A DNA stretch of 64,000 nt from Boseongicola sp. SB0665_bin_10 (GTDB lineage: Bacteria; Pseudomonadota; Alphaproteobacteria; Rhodobacterales; Rhodobacteraceae): assembly GCA_009838075.1 (NCBI GenBank), contig VXSG01000039.1, forward strand, positions 41,052 through 105,051, read 5' to 3'. The position numbers and the translations under genes were made by a program. Below the pieces are notes generated by a model. It searched no databases and had not been told where the DNA came from. It saw nothing but the letters and a program-made list of their open reading frames with translations. Of the stretch, positions 32,831-41,723 are shown one piece after another (within the stretch, counting starts at the first letter, position 1; the number at the start of each line of letters is the position of its first letter).

Positions 32831-33307
32831 GTGACGGCGAGGCCATTCCCCGAAACAAGCAGCAACCCGGCGGACGGACAAGATGCCAGCAAGAGAATTG
32901 CGCCTGTCACGGGATCGGGAAGCGAGATCGGGTTGGTCGTTTCGAATGGTCTCGTGCAAGACGTGTCCCGAGTCGGCATGGCCAGTCGCGGACCCGAAAC
33001 ACTGAACCTTTGGCGGCGAGCGTTGGTCAGACGGCTTCGGGAGAGGCGCATCCTCTATGACGAAGATGACAGCGGCCAGTTTTTCCAGTTGTACAGCCGA
33101 CCTTACGGCGACGGCTTCTTTGAGATCGTTGAGCGCCGACAAGGCTATGGAGGATACGGTGCCGCCAATGCGCCTTTCAGGGCTGCGGCGATGAAGCGAT
33201 TGGTGTCGCGCGAACCGAGGACAAGTGCGCTCTTCCACAAATTGCCGCAACTCTTCATTGCAGCCTGCCACCCAGTCTTGGTTGTTTGGACAAGCTTTTT
33301 CGCCTAG
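32831..33307 (+). pseudogene. Mosaic remnant: SDR start joined to VOC-domain C-terminus
   Basis: One open frame joins two unrelated gene pieces. Around 32895-33000 it reads PVTGSGSEIGLVVSNGL and RVGMASRG, like the nucleotide-binding start of a short-chain dehydrogenase. From about 33035 it reads RILYDEDDSGQFFQLYSRPY then MKRLVSREPRTSALFH, a diverged copy of the last 70 residues of the two-domain enzyme at 18830-20749, with one Phe codon deleted (FFEIVE instead of FFFEIVE). Neither piece could be active. It looks like the scar of a deletion that fused an SDR gene to a second isomerase/HPPD-like gene. Confidence 0.65.
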
Positions 33308-33316
33308 ATTGCGTGC

Positions 33317-33658
33317 ATGATCCCGGCTGAAATTTCATCCACCCGTACGCCTGACAAGTGTCTTTCGACGCTAGTAGAACTGTGCCGCACAGATTTGCGC
33401 GCGGAGGAGGTCTGGCTGTTCGGCAGTCGCGCAAGAGGCGATTTTCACGACGACTCCGATTGGGATGTCATGGCGATCATTGATGACAACGCCCCGGATG
33501 ACATGACGGATCCAATGACGCTTTGGCAAGTCAAGAAGCGTGTGGACCTTTCGCTGGACTTGCTCGCAGTCAAGAAGTCGGACTTTCTGTCAGCGCAGAA
33601 TGCCGTGACGACATTGAGCCATGAGGTGAAGCGGGAAGGCGTCCGGCTCGATGTCTAA
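33317..33658 (+). CDS. MNT-type nucleotidyltransferase (HEPN/MNT module)
   Basis: A 113-residue minimal nucleotidyltransferase with the core motif LFGSRARGDFHDDSDWD (Gly36-Ser37, Asp48 and Asp50 as metal ligands). MNT proteins act as antitoxins by adding AMP to the HEPN RNase partner, normally encoded next door. Here the next gene overlaps by 8 bp and is a frameshifted HEPN gene. The MNT protein itself looks complete; a third acidic residue would be DLSLDLL near 87. The ATG at 33317 has no strong ribosome-binding site. Confidence 0.82.
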   Translation: MIPAEISSTRTPDKCLSTLVELCRTDLRAEEVWLFGSRARGDFHDDSDWDVMAIIDDNAPDDMTDPMTLWQVKKRVDLSLDLLAVKKSDFLSAQNAVTTLSHEVKREGVRLDV

Positions 33659-34128
33659 GGCGCGAGCCATCGGCTCGCATGTCAAGCTGGCTTTCCTCGG
33701 CGTCAACAGTGCGAGAAAGCTCGGTCCTGAGGATCGTCAGATTGCCATGCTCTTGTTCTACGCTGTTGAACCTGGTTATGGCGACCCTTGCTTCCGAGGA
33801 CATTTCGAGAATGGAGTGGAGAGCCACCGCGGGAAATCATCAGATTGACAGGATGACTGCCGTCCTGCCTTCGGACTGCGTCATCAAGAGCAATCTCGAG
33901 GAATTCTCACCTCTCACGGTCTATTCGACTGGATTCCGGTATCCTACCGCTTCGGGCAAGGTCATGAAGGCTCCCGATGAAGATGTGACGCGAAAGTGGA
34001 TCGAGCAGGCAACTGAACTCGTTACCGTGTTCGTCAGGCACTTCCAGGTTGATGTCACGAACGACGATGCTGTTGCCGGTTCTACGTCGCCGTTCAGGTC
34101 GAAGGATTGCGGCAAGATCGATCCGTAA
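33651..34128 (+). pseudogene. Frameshifted HEPN-domain toxin gene
   Basis: Starting at the ATG overlapping the MNT stop, the frame encodes MSKARAIGSHVKLAFLGVNSARKL and LGPEDRQIAMLLFYAVE. It then leaves the pattern, and the continuation (LVMATLASEDISRMEW, NHQIDRMTAVLP, FSPLTVYSTGFRYPTASG, RKWIEQATELVTVFV) lies in the next frame, open to 34128. A two-base loss or one-base gain near 33770 explains this. The 140-150-residue size and helical character fit HEPN toxins, whose R-x4-6-H RNase motif I cannot place with certainty. The toxin is very likely inactive. Confidence 0.65.
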
Positions 34129-34149
34129 AGGGAAGCCGCCCTGCATTGC

Positions 34150-34420
34150 GCAGTGGCATTGACACGCATTCCTGGCTCCAGTCGAACTGGAACGCGTCAC
34201 CGGGCTTGAATGCCTGGGGAAAGTTTGCGCCCGATGCGCCAGCGCCAAGGCGCTGCTTCCGGGCGGCCGCGTAGCGGCAGACCGCGCTGTAGCTCGCGTT
34301 GCATCTTGGTCCGTGATGCGCCTTCGACATGCCGCGCAGGCGGCTCCAGATCCAGATCGGAACTTTCAGACAACCGACTGATTCTGGGGATATCCTGTGC
34401 GAATGCGGGGTTTTGCAAGA
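34150..34420 (-). pseudogene. IS21-family transposase (IstA) remnant
   Basis: On the minus strand two frames carry pieces of IstA: TKMQRELQRG, then ASYSAVCRYAAARKQR, and FKPGDAFQFDWSQECV, where FDWS holds the first catalytic Asp of the DDE core. The pieces are out of frame with each other, and the rest of istA and istB is missing. It is an old insertion scar between the HEPN remnant and the dmd genes. Confidence 0.6.
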
Positions 34421-34511
34421 GGTTCTCCAGAAGGATTTTCCTGTTTCACTATGCTTGATGACAAAATAGAGATTGCGCTCAAGGACGCTTTCCAGCGATC
34501 AGGGAGGACCC

Positions 34512-35687
34512 ATGCCAGCACAGATCGAAGCCATTCTCGCCGCCGCCCGAGCACACACTAACGAGGTGATCAAGCCCAACGTAGGAGCATGGAACGAGGC
34601 CGGTGTCTGGCCGCGCGATGCGTCCGACAAGGCGTCGGCGCTGGGATTGACCGGGCTGTATGCCCCAGAGGAGTTCGGCGGTCAGGGCTTGCCGCTGGGC
34701 GAAGGCATCCGCGTCTATGAGGAGCTGGGCAAGGGAGATGGCGCCTATGCCTTTGCGCTGTCGATGCACAATATCTGCACCTATGCATGCTGCGGCTTCG
34801 GAACCGACGCCTTCAAGGAGAAATGGGGCCGCGAGCTGACTTCGGGCCGCAAGCTGGCAAACTTCGCGCTGACAGAGCCGCAGTCGGGCTCGGATGCGGC
34901 CAACATGTACTCGCGCGCGGCGATCAACGGTGACGGCACCTGGACCATAAACGGCGCCAAGGCCTGGGTGTCGCTGGCCGGCGAGGCCGACATCTATTTC
35001 ACCGTGGTCAAGACCACCGACAGGCCCGGCCACCACGACATGGCCATGATCGCCATTCCGGCGGATGCCGAAGGACTTTCCTTCGGACCGCGCTATGACA
35101 CGCCGTCCTATGAATTCCTGCCGCTGAGCGAGATGTACATGACGGATGTGACCGTCTCCGAGGACAACATCATCCTGCCGGTCGGACAGGGCCTTCAGGG
35201 CTCGCTGATGGCGATCGATATCGCCCGGGTCTCGATTGCGTCGGGGTGCTGTGGCCTAATGGAAGCCGCAATGGACATCGCGTTGAGCTACTCCAGGAGC
35301 CGCAAGATGTTCGGTGGCAAGACCCTTGATCTCGACGGCATCCAGTGGATGCTGGGTGACGTTGCGACGGATCTTGAGGCTTCGCGACTGCTCTATCGTG
35401 CGGCGGCCAATGCTCTTGGCACGCCCGAAGGTCCGGTCATGGCGGCCCATGCGAAACGCTTCGTGCCCGATGCAGCGGTGAACGCGGCCAATGCCTGCAC
35501 GCAGGTGCTGGGCGGCATGGGGCTGCTAAAGCCCTACGGCCTGGATCGCCTTTCACGCCTTAGCCAGATGCTGCGCATCGTCGATGGCACGACCGAAATC
35601 AGCCGCGTGGTGATCGGCCGGTCCCTGCAGAAGCGTGCCAGGTCTCTTCCGGACCTGCCAGTGCCCAAGGGGTTCGGCGAAAGCTGA
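34512..35687 (+). CDS. Acyl-CoA dehydrogenase upstream of dmdB-dmdA
   Basis: A 391-residue FAD-dependent acyl-CoA dehydrogenase. Domains in order: helical N-domain (to about 120), beta-domain with [11 protein letters not shown], then the C-terminal helical domain with [26 protein letters not shown] and [10 protein letters not shown]. At the place where many family members have the catalytic Glu (G-x-G-x-x-x-E-Y-P) this protein has Lys-Pro, so the base must lie elsewhere, as in isovaleryl-CoA dehydrogenase. GGAGGACCC precedes the ATG at 34512. Position ahead of dmdB suggests oxidation of methylmercaptopropionyl-CoA, but true DmdC proteins are about 590 residues, so this is not a standard DmdC. 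Confidence 0.82.
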   Translation: MPAQIEAILAAARAHTNEVIKPNVGAWNEAGVWPRDASDKASALGLTGLYAPEEFGGQGLPLGEGIRVYEELGKGDGAYAFALSMHNICTYACCGFGTDAFKEKWGRELTSGRKLANFALTEPQSGSDAANMYSRAAINGDGTWTINGAKAWVSLAGEADIYFTVVKTTDRPGHHDMAMIAIPADAEGLSFGPRYDTPSYEFLPLSEMYMTDVTVSEDNIILPVGQGLQGSLMAIDIARVSIASGCCGLMEAAMDIALSYSRSRKMFGGKTLDLDGIQWMLGDVATDLEASRLLYRAAANALGTPEGPVMAAHAKRFVPDAAVNAANACTQVLGGMGLLKPYGLDRLSRLSQMLRIVDGTTEISRVVIGRSLQKRARSLPDLPVPKGFGES

Positions 35688-35732
35688 ACCCCCGTGCACG
35701 CATCCCGCACTGTTCTTTTGGGAGGAGCGACC

Positions 35733-37358
35733 ATGCAAGAGAACCATGAAGAGTTCGACAAGGTTTCAGCCAATTTCGTCCCGCTGTCGCCCGTATCGTT
35801 CCTGCATCGGGCGGAAGCGCTTCACGGCGCCCGCACGGCCGTGATCTACGGAGATCTGCGGCGCAGCTGGTCGGAAATGGCGACGCGTGTGCATGCCGTT
35901 GCAGCCGGTCTTGTCGCGATGGGTATCGGCAGGGGCGATACCGTGTCGGTGCTCTGCCCGAACATCCCCGAGCTGTTCGAGTTGCATTTCGCCCTTCCGC
36001 TGACCGGGGCGGTGATCAACACGCTGAACACGCGGCTCGAACCGGGGACGATTGCCTACATCCTAAATCACGCCGACACAAAGGCCGTGATCGTGGACCG
36101 GGAACTGATCCCGCTCCTGACCCGCGCCTTCGAGGAGTTGGGGCGGACTTTGCCCGTCATCGAGATTGCCGATCCCAACACGAGCGTGTCGCACACCATT
36201 GGTGGCCAGGACTACGAGGACCTGTTGCAGGATGCGGGGCCAGTTGGGGGCCTTGGCCTGCCGGATGACGAGTGGGACGCCATTGCCCTGAACTACACCT
36301 CCGGCACCTCCGGGCGGCCCAAGGGCGTGGTTTATCATCACCGGGGCGCCTATCTGATGGCGCTTGGAACCGTGGCGGCCTGGCAAAATCCGCACTATCC
36401 GGTCTATCTGTCCGTCGTGCCGATGTTTCACTGCAACGGCTGGGGGCATCCCTGGGTGATCGCCATGCTGGGGGGAACCATGGTCTTTACCAGGACGCCC
36501 GCGCCGGATCTGATTCTGGGCGCCATCCGCACTCATGGCGTGACCCATTTTGGCGCTGCGCCAATTGTACTGCAAATGCTCGCCGAGACCGAATCCGGTA
36601 CCACCGAACCGTTTGACCCGGCGATCAAGGTGCTGACTGCGGGCGCACCGCCGCCGCCGTCGGTCCTGGAAAAGACCAGGGCAATGGGATTCGAGGTCAT
36701 GCAGGTCTACGGGCTGACGGAGACCTACGGGCACATTTCCATGTGCCTCTGGCAGGACGGTTGGGAAGATCTGGACGCCAGCGAGCAGGCGCAGCTTCAG
36801 GCGCAACAGGGCATTGCCCTGCCGATGGTCGAGACCGTCTCGGTCATTGATGCAGACACCGGCCAGCCCGTTCGCATGGATGGCAAGACCCAAGGCGAGA
36901 TCGCGGTGCGCGGCAACACCGTGATGAAGGGATATTACAAGGATCCCGATGCCACGGCAAAAGCCTTCGAAGACGGCTGGTTCTGGTCTGGCGACGCCGC
37001 CGTGGTGAATCCCGACGGATACATGCAGATCCGCGACCGGCTGAAAGACGTCATCATCTCAGGAGGCGAGAACATCTCGTCCGTCGAAGTCGAGGCCGTG
37101 CTGTTTCGCCACCCGGCGGTCCAGGTGGCAGCCGTGGTCGCGATGCCTGACGCGAAATGGGGCGAAGTGCCCTGCGCCTTTGTTGAATTGCGGCCGGGAG
37201 CACGGGCGACCGCTGACGAGATCATAAATTTTTGCCGCGAGCATCTCGCCGGCTTCAAGACTCCGAAAGCTGTCGTGTTCTCCGAACTTCCCAAGACCTC
37301 TACCGGCAAGATCCAGAAGTTTCAGCTTCGCGATGCCGCAAAGTCCATGAGCACCTGA
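35733..37358 (+). CDS. dmdB: Acyl-CoA synthetase, probable methylmercaptopropionate-CoA ligase
   Basis: A 541-residue AMP-forming acyl-CoA synthetase. Motifs: the phosphate loop YTSGTSGRPKG (about residues 188-198), YGLTETYGH, WFWSGDAAV, RDRLKDVIISGGENIS and the C-terminal catalytic Lys in TSTGKIQKF. Family members of this kind include DmdB, which activates methylmercaptopropionate made by DmdA. The ATG at 35733 has GGAGGAGC upstream. It is followed without any gap by dmdA, which strongly supports the DMSP assignment. Other short or medium-chain acids may also be substrates. Confidence 0.82.
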   Translation: MQENHEEFDKVSANFVPLSPVSFLHRAEALHGARTAVIYGDLRRSWSEMATRVHAVAAGLVAMGIGRGDTVSVLCPNIPELFELHFALPLTGAVINTLNTRLEPGTIAYILNHADTKAVIVDRELIPLLTRAFEELGRTLPVIEIADPNTSVSHTIGGQDYEDLLQDAGPVGGLGLPDDEWDAIALNYTSGTSGRPKGVVYHHRGAYLMALGTVAAWQNPHYPVYLSVVPMFHCNGWGHPWVIAMLGGTMVFTRTPAPDLILGAIRTHGVTHFGAAPIVLQMLAETESGTTEPFDPAIKVLTAGAPPPPSVLEKTRAMGFEVMQVYGLTETYGHISMCLWQDGWEDLDASEQAQLQAQQGIALPMVETVSVIDADTGQPVRMDGKTQGEIAVRGNTVMKGYYKDPDATAKAFEDGWFWSGDAAVVNPDGYMQIRDRLKDVIISGGENISSVEVEAVLFRHPAVQVAAVVAMPDAKWGEVPCAFVELRPGARATADEIINFCREHLAGFKTPKAVVFSELPKTSTGKIQKFQLRDAAKSMST

Positions 37359-38465
37359 ATGGCGTACCTGATTTCGCTTTCCCGCCGCCTGCGCAGGACG
37401 CCATTTACGCCCGGTGTCGAAGCCGCCGGCGTCAAGGCCTACACCGTCTACAATCGCATGCTTCTGCCGACGGTCTTCGAGGACATGGAATCCGACTACC
37501 ACCATCTTAAGGAGCATGTGCAGGTCTGGGACGTATCGGTGGAACGCCAGATCGAGCTGAACGGCCCGGATGCCGCACGGCTGGTGCAGATGCTGACGCC
37601 GCGTGATCTGCGCAAGATGCAACCCGATCAATGCCACTATGCGCCGATCGTTGATGAAAACGGCAAGATGCTGAACGATCCGGTGGCGATCAAGCACGGG
37701 GACACGCGCTGGTGGATCTCGATTGCCGATAGCGACCTGCTGTTCTGGGTCAAGGGGCTGGCGCTTGGCGCGGGGCTGGACGCCGACGTGTTCGAGCCGG
37801 ACGTGTCGCCCTTGGCCGTGCAGGGGCCGAAATCGGGCGCCCTGATGGAGCGGGTCTTTGGTCCTGACGTGCATGACATCCGCTTTTTTCGCCATAGGCG
37901 GCTGGCCTTCATGGATACCTCGTTCATCGTTGCGCGCTCGGGCTACTCGAAACAGGGCGGGTACGAAATCTATGTTGAGGGCAGTCGGCATGGCATGCCT
38001 CTCTGGGATGCCCTCCTCGAGGCTGGAGAGGACCTGAACGTGCGCCCAGGCTGCCCGAACCTGATCGAGCGGGTCGAGAGCGGGTTGTTGAGCTACGGCA
38101 ATGACATGACCATGGACAACACCCCGCTGGAGTGCGGCCTTGGCAAGTTCTGCAAGCCCGCCGAGGGGCTGGAGCATATCGGCCGCGAGGCGCTCGCGCT
38201 GGAAGCCGCGCAGGGCCCTGAACGCCAGATTCGCGCGATTTCGATCCTGGGAGAGGCGCTCGGCCACGCCCGCACGGCGTGGCCGTTGACGAAGAACGGA
38301 GAGAGGATCGGTCAAGTGACGTCGGCGGCCTGGTCGCCGGATTTCCAGACCAACGTTGCGATCGGGATGGTGGATGCGGGCCATTGGAATCCGGGTGCGG
38401 AACTGATCGTCGAGACGCCACAAGGGCCACGAGAGGCCCGCGTGCAAGGGCGTTTCTGGAACTAG
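37359..38465 (+). CDS. dmdA: DMSP demethylase
   Basis: A 368-residue protein of the aminomethyltransferase (GcvT) fold that moves a methyl group from dimethylsulfoniopropionate to tetrahydrofolate, giving methylmercaptopropionate. Stretches I recognise as DmdA-type are RRTPFTPGVEAAGVKAYTVY, YHHLKEHVQVWDVSVERQ, LVQMLTPRDLRKM, ARSGYSKQGGYEIYVEG and LLSYGNDMTMDNTPLECGLG. The start codon directly follows the dmdB stop, so expression is coupled. Similar folds act in glycine cleavage and dimethylglycine oxidation; length and these motifs favour DmdA. Together with the upstream ligase and dehydrogenase it forms the first steps of the DMSP demethylation pathway. Confidence 0.88.
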   Translation: MAYLISLSRRLRRTPFTPGVEAAGVKAYTVYNRMLLPTVFEDMESDYHHLKEHVQVWDVSVERQIELNGPDAARLVQMLTPRDLRKMQPDQCHYAPIVDENGKMLNDPVAIKHGDTRWWISIADSDLLFWVKGLALGAGLDADVFEPDVSPLAVQGPKSGALMERVFGPDVHDIRFFRHRRLAFMDTSFIVARSGYSKQGGYEIYVEGSRHGMPLWDALLEAGEDLNVRPGCPNLIERVESGLLSYGNDMTMDNTPLECGLGKFCKPAEGLEHIGREALALEAAQGPERQIRAISILGEALGHARTAWPLTKNGERIGQVTSAAWSPDFQTNVAIGMVDAGHWNPGAELIVETPQGPREARVQGRFWN

Positions 38466-38658
38466 TGCGCCCTGATCGAGCATCACGGCAGGGCGCTCCG
38501 CTGGTTGAAGCTCGGGCGGAAAGAGACGCGGGGCGTGCAGAGACCGGTCCTTGCGCGAAGACCGGTCCCCAGAAGTCGGATGTCCCAGCCAATCCCCTTT
38601 GAAACAAGGAGGGACATGGCCTTGTCAGGGATTTTCTCTTGGGATTGCGAATTGAGAG

Positions 38659-38748
38659 TGGCGGAGACGAAGGGATTCGAACCCTCGAGACGGTTCCCCG
38701 TCTACTCCCTTAGCAGGGGAGCGCCTTCGACCACTCGGCCACGTCTCC
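38659..38748 (-). tRNA. tRNA-Ser (anticodon GCU)
   Basis: The minus strand folds as a class II tRNA: acceptor GGAGACG (38742-38748) pairing with CGTCTCC, discriminator G at 38662 as expected for serine, and an encoded CCA at 38659-38661. The anticodon loop CTGCTAA gives GCU for AGC/AGU codons. A long variable arm (about GGGAGTAGACGGGGAACCGT region) and a GGTTCGAATCC T-loop are present. Confidence 0.95.
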
Positions 38749-39320
38749 GTTGCCGGGTCTATCGGAGCGGTCAACGTGCGGCAAGCGTGAATTCCCGGTG
38801 ATCCTGTCCGGGAAGGGCAATGCCCTTGGATCGAAGCCGTCGCGTGACACTGCGAACACTTCCGGTTGGCGCGCGTGGCGTGATCGGGAAGGCCGTTCGA
38901 ATTCAATCTATTGCGCGCATCAATCTCGCCCTGGGCGATCCCGGGCGCCAAGCACGCACATTTCCAGGACATCGGAACAACCTGCCGACGGCCATGCCTG
39001 TCCGGTCGAAACGGCGACGAAAGATCCGGTGATCTGACGTAAGACGGACTTCGTGCCTGTGGAGGCTGGATGCGACTGGCAATCCAGGCAGATGCGCAAG
39101 GCGTGCTTGCGTCGGGAAGTGAAGCGGGGGGCAGGAAAGGGACCTGCAGCTTGCATTGACCAGATATTCAGGGTTTGACCAGAAGGCGTTAATGCTATCC
39201 TGAACCTCATGCTTGCAATTGCGTTTGTTGCCAATCTCGAAGGTGTCTGTCGGCGCGACCGGGAGACATGCATGGCGCGTGAATCTGGCGGTTCCGGACC
39301 TCGCCTGAAGTGGGCTTCTG
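38749..39320. other. 572-bp stretch without a gene upstream of recD2
   Basis: This lies between the tRNA-Ser 5' end and recD2. It should hold the promoter of the tRNA (minus) and of recD2 (plus). I see TTGACC at two places (around 39158 and 39176) but no convincing -10 at the right spacing. Short frames on both strands have no recognisable content. Confidence 0.4.
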
Positions 39321-41540
39321 ATGGCTGACCCAGAGCGAGCGGAGGTTCTTTCCGGGCTCGTCGAGCGTGTCGCTTTCCATTCATCCGAGAGCGGATTCTG
39401 CGTTCTGCGCGTGAAGGCGCGCGGCCATCGCGACGTTGTCACCGTCGTTGGCAGCGCGGCGATGATCTCTGCCGGTGAATGGGTCACGGCATCGGGTTCC
39501 TGGAACAATGACCGAAAGTTCGGCCTTCAGTTCAAGGCGCGTTTCTTGAAGGCCACTGCGCCGACGACGCTCGAAGGCATCGAGAAGTACCTCGGCTCAG
39601 GCATGATTCGGGGGATCGGGTCGGTTTACGCCGAACGGCTGGTCCGGCACTTTGGCAAGGACGTCTTTGACGTCATCGAGGCAAGTCCCGAACGATTGCG
39701 CGAGGTGGAAGGAATCGGGCCCATTCGAGCCGACAAGATCACGGCGAGCTGGGCAGACCAAAGGATCGTTCGGGAGATCATGGTCTTTCTCCACCAGCAC
39801 GGCGTCGGGACCGCACGGGCCGTCAGGATCTACAAGACCTACGGCGCCGACGCCGTACAGGTGCTGAGCGAGAATCCATATCGGCTGGCGAAGGACATCC
39901 ATGGCATCGGGTTCCGCACTGCGGACACGATCGCAGGGAAGATCGGCATCGAAAAGACCGCCATGATCCGTGTGCGTGCAGGAATCACGTTCGCGTTAAG
40001 CGAGGCAATGGGCAACGGTCACTGCGGCTTGCCTGAGGGCGAACTGCATTCTCTGGCGGAGGAGTTGCTGGACGTGCCCGGTCCCCTTGTCGAGACGGCG
40101 ATGGCGCTGGAACTCGGGGATGGCAATGTCACGGCCGACCAGGTCGGTGATGCGGACTGCATATTCCTGACGGGCCTCTACCAGGCGGAGCGCGGCATCG
40201 CGCGCCACGTGCGCCGGATCATTGCGGGTGCCCTGCCTTGGCCTTCAATCGATGCGGACCGGGCCTTGCCCTGGGTCGAGCGGAGGACCGGGCTGACGCT
40301 TGCGCCCAGCCAGGCCGAGGCAATCCGGCTTGCGCTGACATCCAAGGTGCTGATCATCACGGGCGGTCCCGGTGTCGGCAAGACGACCATCGTGAACTCC
40401 ATCCTTCGCATTCTGGCGGCGAAGAGGATGAAGCTGATGCTGTGTGCACCGACGGGACGTGCCGCCAAGCGCATGACCGAAGCCACCGGGATGGAAGCCA
40501 GGACGATCCACCGAACCCTGGAATTCGATCCCATGAAATTCGGTTTCAAGCGAAACGAGGAAAATCCGCTCGACTGCGACCTGCTCGTTGTGGACGAGGC
40601 CTCGATGGTCGACGTTCCCCTGATGCAGTCGTTGCTCAGGGCGTTGCCGAGCACGGCAGCCCTTCATGTCGTGGGCGACATCGACCAGTTGCCCTCCGTC
40701 GGACCGGGTCAGGTGCTGGCCGACATGATCAATTCCGGGGCCGTCCCGGTTGTGCGGCTTGCGGAAGTGTTTCGACAGGCGGCACAAAGCAAGATCGTCA
40801 TGAGCGCCCACAGGATCAACGAAGGACGCGTGCCCGACCTTTCCGCGGCGGATGGCGATGCCGATTTCCATTTTGTGCCGGCCGAGAATCCGGAACAGGC
40901 TGTCCTTCGCATCACCGAGCTCGTCAGGAACCGAATCCCGAAGCGGTTCGGGATGGATCCGGTCAGGGACATTCAGGTGCTTTGCCCGATGAACCGGGGC
41001 GGCGTTGGCGCGAACTCGCTGAACATCGAGTTGCAGTCCGTCCTGAATCCGCCCGGCGATCTCAAGGTCGAGCGCTTTGGCAGGACCTTCGGGATAGGCG
41101 ACAAGGTCATGCAGATCGCGAACGACTACGACAAGGACATATTCAACGGCGACATTGGCATGATCATGTCCGTCGATCTGGACGAGAGCAAGATTGCCGT
41201 CGAATTCGATGGCCGGTCCGTCAGGATTGGATTTGGGGAACTCGATGCGCTGGTACCAGCCTACGCGGCAACGATTCACAAGAGCCAGGGCTCGGAATAC
41301 CCGGCCGTCGTCATTCCCGTAATGATGCAGCACTACGTGATGCTGCAGCGCAACCTGATCTATACCGGAGTCACGCGCGGAAAGAGGCTCGTCGTCCTGG
41401 TTGGACAGAGGAAGGCGGTCGCAATGGCCGTCAAAAGCGCCTCGGCACGGCGGAGGTGGTCAAAGCTGCATGACTGGCTTTCCGGCAAGGCGGCTGACGG
41501 AAGCCTGCCGTTGGCACGACCGGGAGATTGCGGCACCTGA
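39321..41540 (+). CDS. recD2: RecD2-type ATP-dependent DNA helicase
   Basis: A 739-residue SF1B 5'-3' helicase of the RecD2 group, found where RecBC is not paired with it, acting in DNA repair. The N-terminal region (to about 100) is an OB-like domain (VERVAFHSSESGFCVLRVKA), then helix-hairpin-helix repeats (YLGSGMIRGIG, REVEGIGPIRADKI, NPYRLAKDIHGIGFRTAD). Walker A is ITGGPGVGKTT (about residue 345), motif II is VVDEASMVD, motif III GDIDQLPSVGPG, and the C-terminal motifs are AATIHKSQGSEY and YTGVTRGKRL. Everything expected is present and the length is typical. Confidence 0.95.
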   Translation: MADPERAEVLSGLVERVAFHSSESGFCVLRVKARGHRDVVTVVGSAAMISAGEWVTASGSWNNDRKFGLQFKARFLKATAPTTLEGIEKYLGSGMIRGIGSVYAERLVRHFGKDVFDVIEASPERLREVEGIGPIRADKITASWADQRIVREIMVFLHQHGVGTARAVRIYKTYGADAVQVLSENPYRLAKDIHGIGFRTADTIAGKIGIEKTAMIRVRAGITFALSEAMGNGHCGLPEGELHSLAEELLDVPGPLVETAMALELGDGNVTADQVGDADCIFLTGLYQAERGIARHVRRIIAGALPWPSIDADRALPWVERRTGLTLAPSQAEAIRLALTSKVLIITGGPGVGKTTIVNSILRILAAKRMKLMLCAPTGRAAKRMTEATGMEARTIHRTLEFDPMKFGFKRNEENPLDCDLLVVDEASMVDVPLMQSLLRALPSTAALHVVGDIDQLPSVGPGQVLADMINSGAVPVVRLAEVFRQAAQSKIVMSAHRINEGRVPDLSAADGDADFHFVPAENPEQAVLRITELVRNRIPKRFGMDPVRDIQVLCPMNRGGVGANSLNIELQSVLNPPGDLKVERFGRTFGIGDKVMQIANDYDKDIFNGDIGMIMSVDLDESKIAVEFDGRSVRIGFGELDALVPAYAATIHKSQGSEYPAVVIPVMMQHYVMLQRNLIYTGVTRGKRLVVLVGQRKAVAMAVKSASARRRWSKLHDWLSGKAADGSLPLARPGDCGT

Positions 41541-41723
41541 GCAGCCTGAATCGCCCGCATTCACGACATCCGCATCGGTTCTGGTTGTCATGAAGTGTCT
41601 TGGGCGATGTCGCTGAACGGGCTCCGCAATCAGGTGCTTCGAGTTGCGTGAATGACTCTCCGAAGGAGACTGTTCGGTCGCATGCAACGGCTCTTGCTTG
41701 CGGAGCGCCAGATCTCGGCAGGC

